Assembly (NCBI RefSeq): GCF_001713395.1
Contig: NZ_CP016450.1
Span: 434,001 to 498,000, forward strand
Direction: 5' to 3'
Length of the DNA: 64,000 nucleotides
From: Sinorhizobium sp. RAC02
GTDB lineage: Bacteria > Pseudomonadota > Alphaproteobacteria > Rhizobiales > Rhizobiaceae
Position 1 is the first letter of the stretch. The number at the start of each line of letters is the position of its first letter. Below are positions 63,370 through 64,000 of the stretch, piece after piece. The notes below the pieces were generated by a model that did not search any database, was not told the DNA's origin, and saw only the letters and a list, made by a program, of their open reading frames with translations. Position numbers and translations under genes: made by a program.

Positions 63370-64000
63370 ATGACCAAGACCCTTTCCCTCATGCTTTTCG
63401 CCGGTACGGCGCTTGCCGCCCTGCCGGCACAGGCGGCCGGTGACCTCAACCTCATCTGCTCCGCCGATGTCGTCATCTGCGAGCAGATGAAGGGTGATTT
63501 CGAGAAAGCGCACGGCGATATCAAGGTGAACATGGTGCGCCTGTCGTCCGGCGAGACCTATGCCAAGGTGCGCGCGGAAGCCCGTAACCCGAAGACGGAC
63601 ATCTGGTGGGCCGGCACGGGTGATCCCCACCTCCAGGCGGCATCCGAAAACCTGACGCTGGAATACAAGTCGCCCAAGCTCGACGAGCTGAACGACTGGG
63701 CGAAGAAGCAGGCCGAAAGCTCCGGCTACAAGACGGTCGGCGTCTATGCCGGCGCGCTCGGCTGGGGCTACAACACGGGAATCTTCAAGTCGAAGGGCTT
63801 CAAGGAGCCGGTCTGCTGGGCCGACCTGCTGGCGCCGGAACTGAAGGGCGAAATCCAGATCGCCAACCCGAACTCGTCCGGCACCGCCTACACGGCGCTC
63901 GCCTCCCTCGTGCAGATCATGGGCGAGGACCAGGCCTTCGACTACCTGAAGAAACTCAACGACAACATCTCGCAATACACCAAGTCCGGCTCGGCACCGG
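63370..64000 (+). CDS. Second iron/polyamine-type solute-binding protein, cut by window end
   Basis: The first 210 residues of a paralogue of the preceding protein. Signal peptide residues 1-23 (ALAALPAQAA). The blocks TDIWWAGTGDPHLQ, GVYAGALGWGYNTGIF and IANPNSSGTAYTALASLVQIMGEDQA match its neighbour almost position for position. The ATG at 63370 follows AACAGGAGG. Permease and ATPase genes are expected to the right of the window. Confidence 0.9.
   Translation, partial: MTKTLSLMLFAGTALAALPAQAAGDLNLICSADVVICEQMKGDFEKAHGDIKVNMVRLSSGETYAKVRAEARNPKTDIWWAGTGDPHLQAASENLTLEYKSPKLDELNDWAKKQAESSGYKTVGVYAGALGWGYNTGIFKSKGFKEPVCWADLLAPELKGEIQIANPNSSGTAYTALASLVQIMGEDQAFDYLKKLNDNISQYTKSGSAP

Overview
The window looks like chromosomal DNA of an alphaproteobacterium of the Rhizobiaceae (Rhizobium/Agrobacterium/Ensifer/Shinella type). 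The basis is high GC, the order carA / GatB-YqeY protein / dnaG / rpoD, small proteins typical of Rhizobiales, and a very large share of ABC transporters and LysR/RpiR regulators. No rRNA or CRISPR array is present. One tRNA gene, tRNA-Ile2 (CAU), is seen.

Left part (1-28.6 kb): a truncated caspase-like secreted protein; a divergent aldo/keto reductase-LysR pair; two drug-efflux pumps (TetA-like MFS and MATE); carA facing away from a YqeY protein; dnaG; then recQ, two VOC proteins, an SDR, a methyltransferase, the threonine-degradation pair kbl-tdh flanked by two GFA/CENP-V-type zinc proteins, and rpoD. dnaG and rpoD are about 8.3 kb apart. After rpoD come a GH16 beta-glucanase with RTX-like repeats, a membrane alpha/beta-hydrolase, a run of small conserved genes (DUF1428, a 41-residue membrane microprotein, YjbQ, SnoaL-like, a basic periplasmic protein) and a SIMPL-domain protein.

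28.7-32.6 kb: the tRNA-Ile2 gene is followed by a P4-type tyrosine integrase and about 2.5 kb of AT-richer, gene-poor DNA with small orphan genes. This looks like a decayed genomic island; no clear right-hand attachment repeat was found.

32.6-39.4 kb: a polar amino-acid-type ABC transporter (two permeases and an ATPase behind a consensus promoter and a possible 21-residue leader), an RpiR regulator, and a divergent operon of FAD amine/amino-acid oxidoreductase, cytosine-deaminase-like amidohydrolase and the solute-binding protein. Together they look like an uptake-and-degradation route for a nitrogen compound that cannot be named from sequence alone.

39.5-48.8 kb: a seven-gene peptide-scavenging operon on the minus strand (M17 aminopeptidase, proline-iminopeptidase-like hydrolase, peptide-binding protein, DppC, DppB, DppD, DppF), facing a LysR gene across a perfect 9-bp inverted repeat.

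48.9-53.9 kb: a fatty-acid desaturase, small coiled-coil proteins, a cold-shock protein, an orphan BrnA-like antitoxin, a FabMG-type protein and a 47-residue membrane microprotein. 54-58.4 kb: a lipid A phosphoethanolamine transferase (eptA) with its own two-component system and a convergent membrane-anchored dual-specificity phosphatase. 58.6-64 kb: a Nudix protein with a degenerate box, and a second two-component system divergent from two tandem, homologous iron/polyamine-type solute-binding protein genes, the second cut by the window edge.
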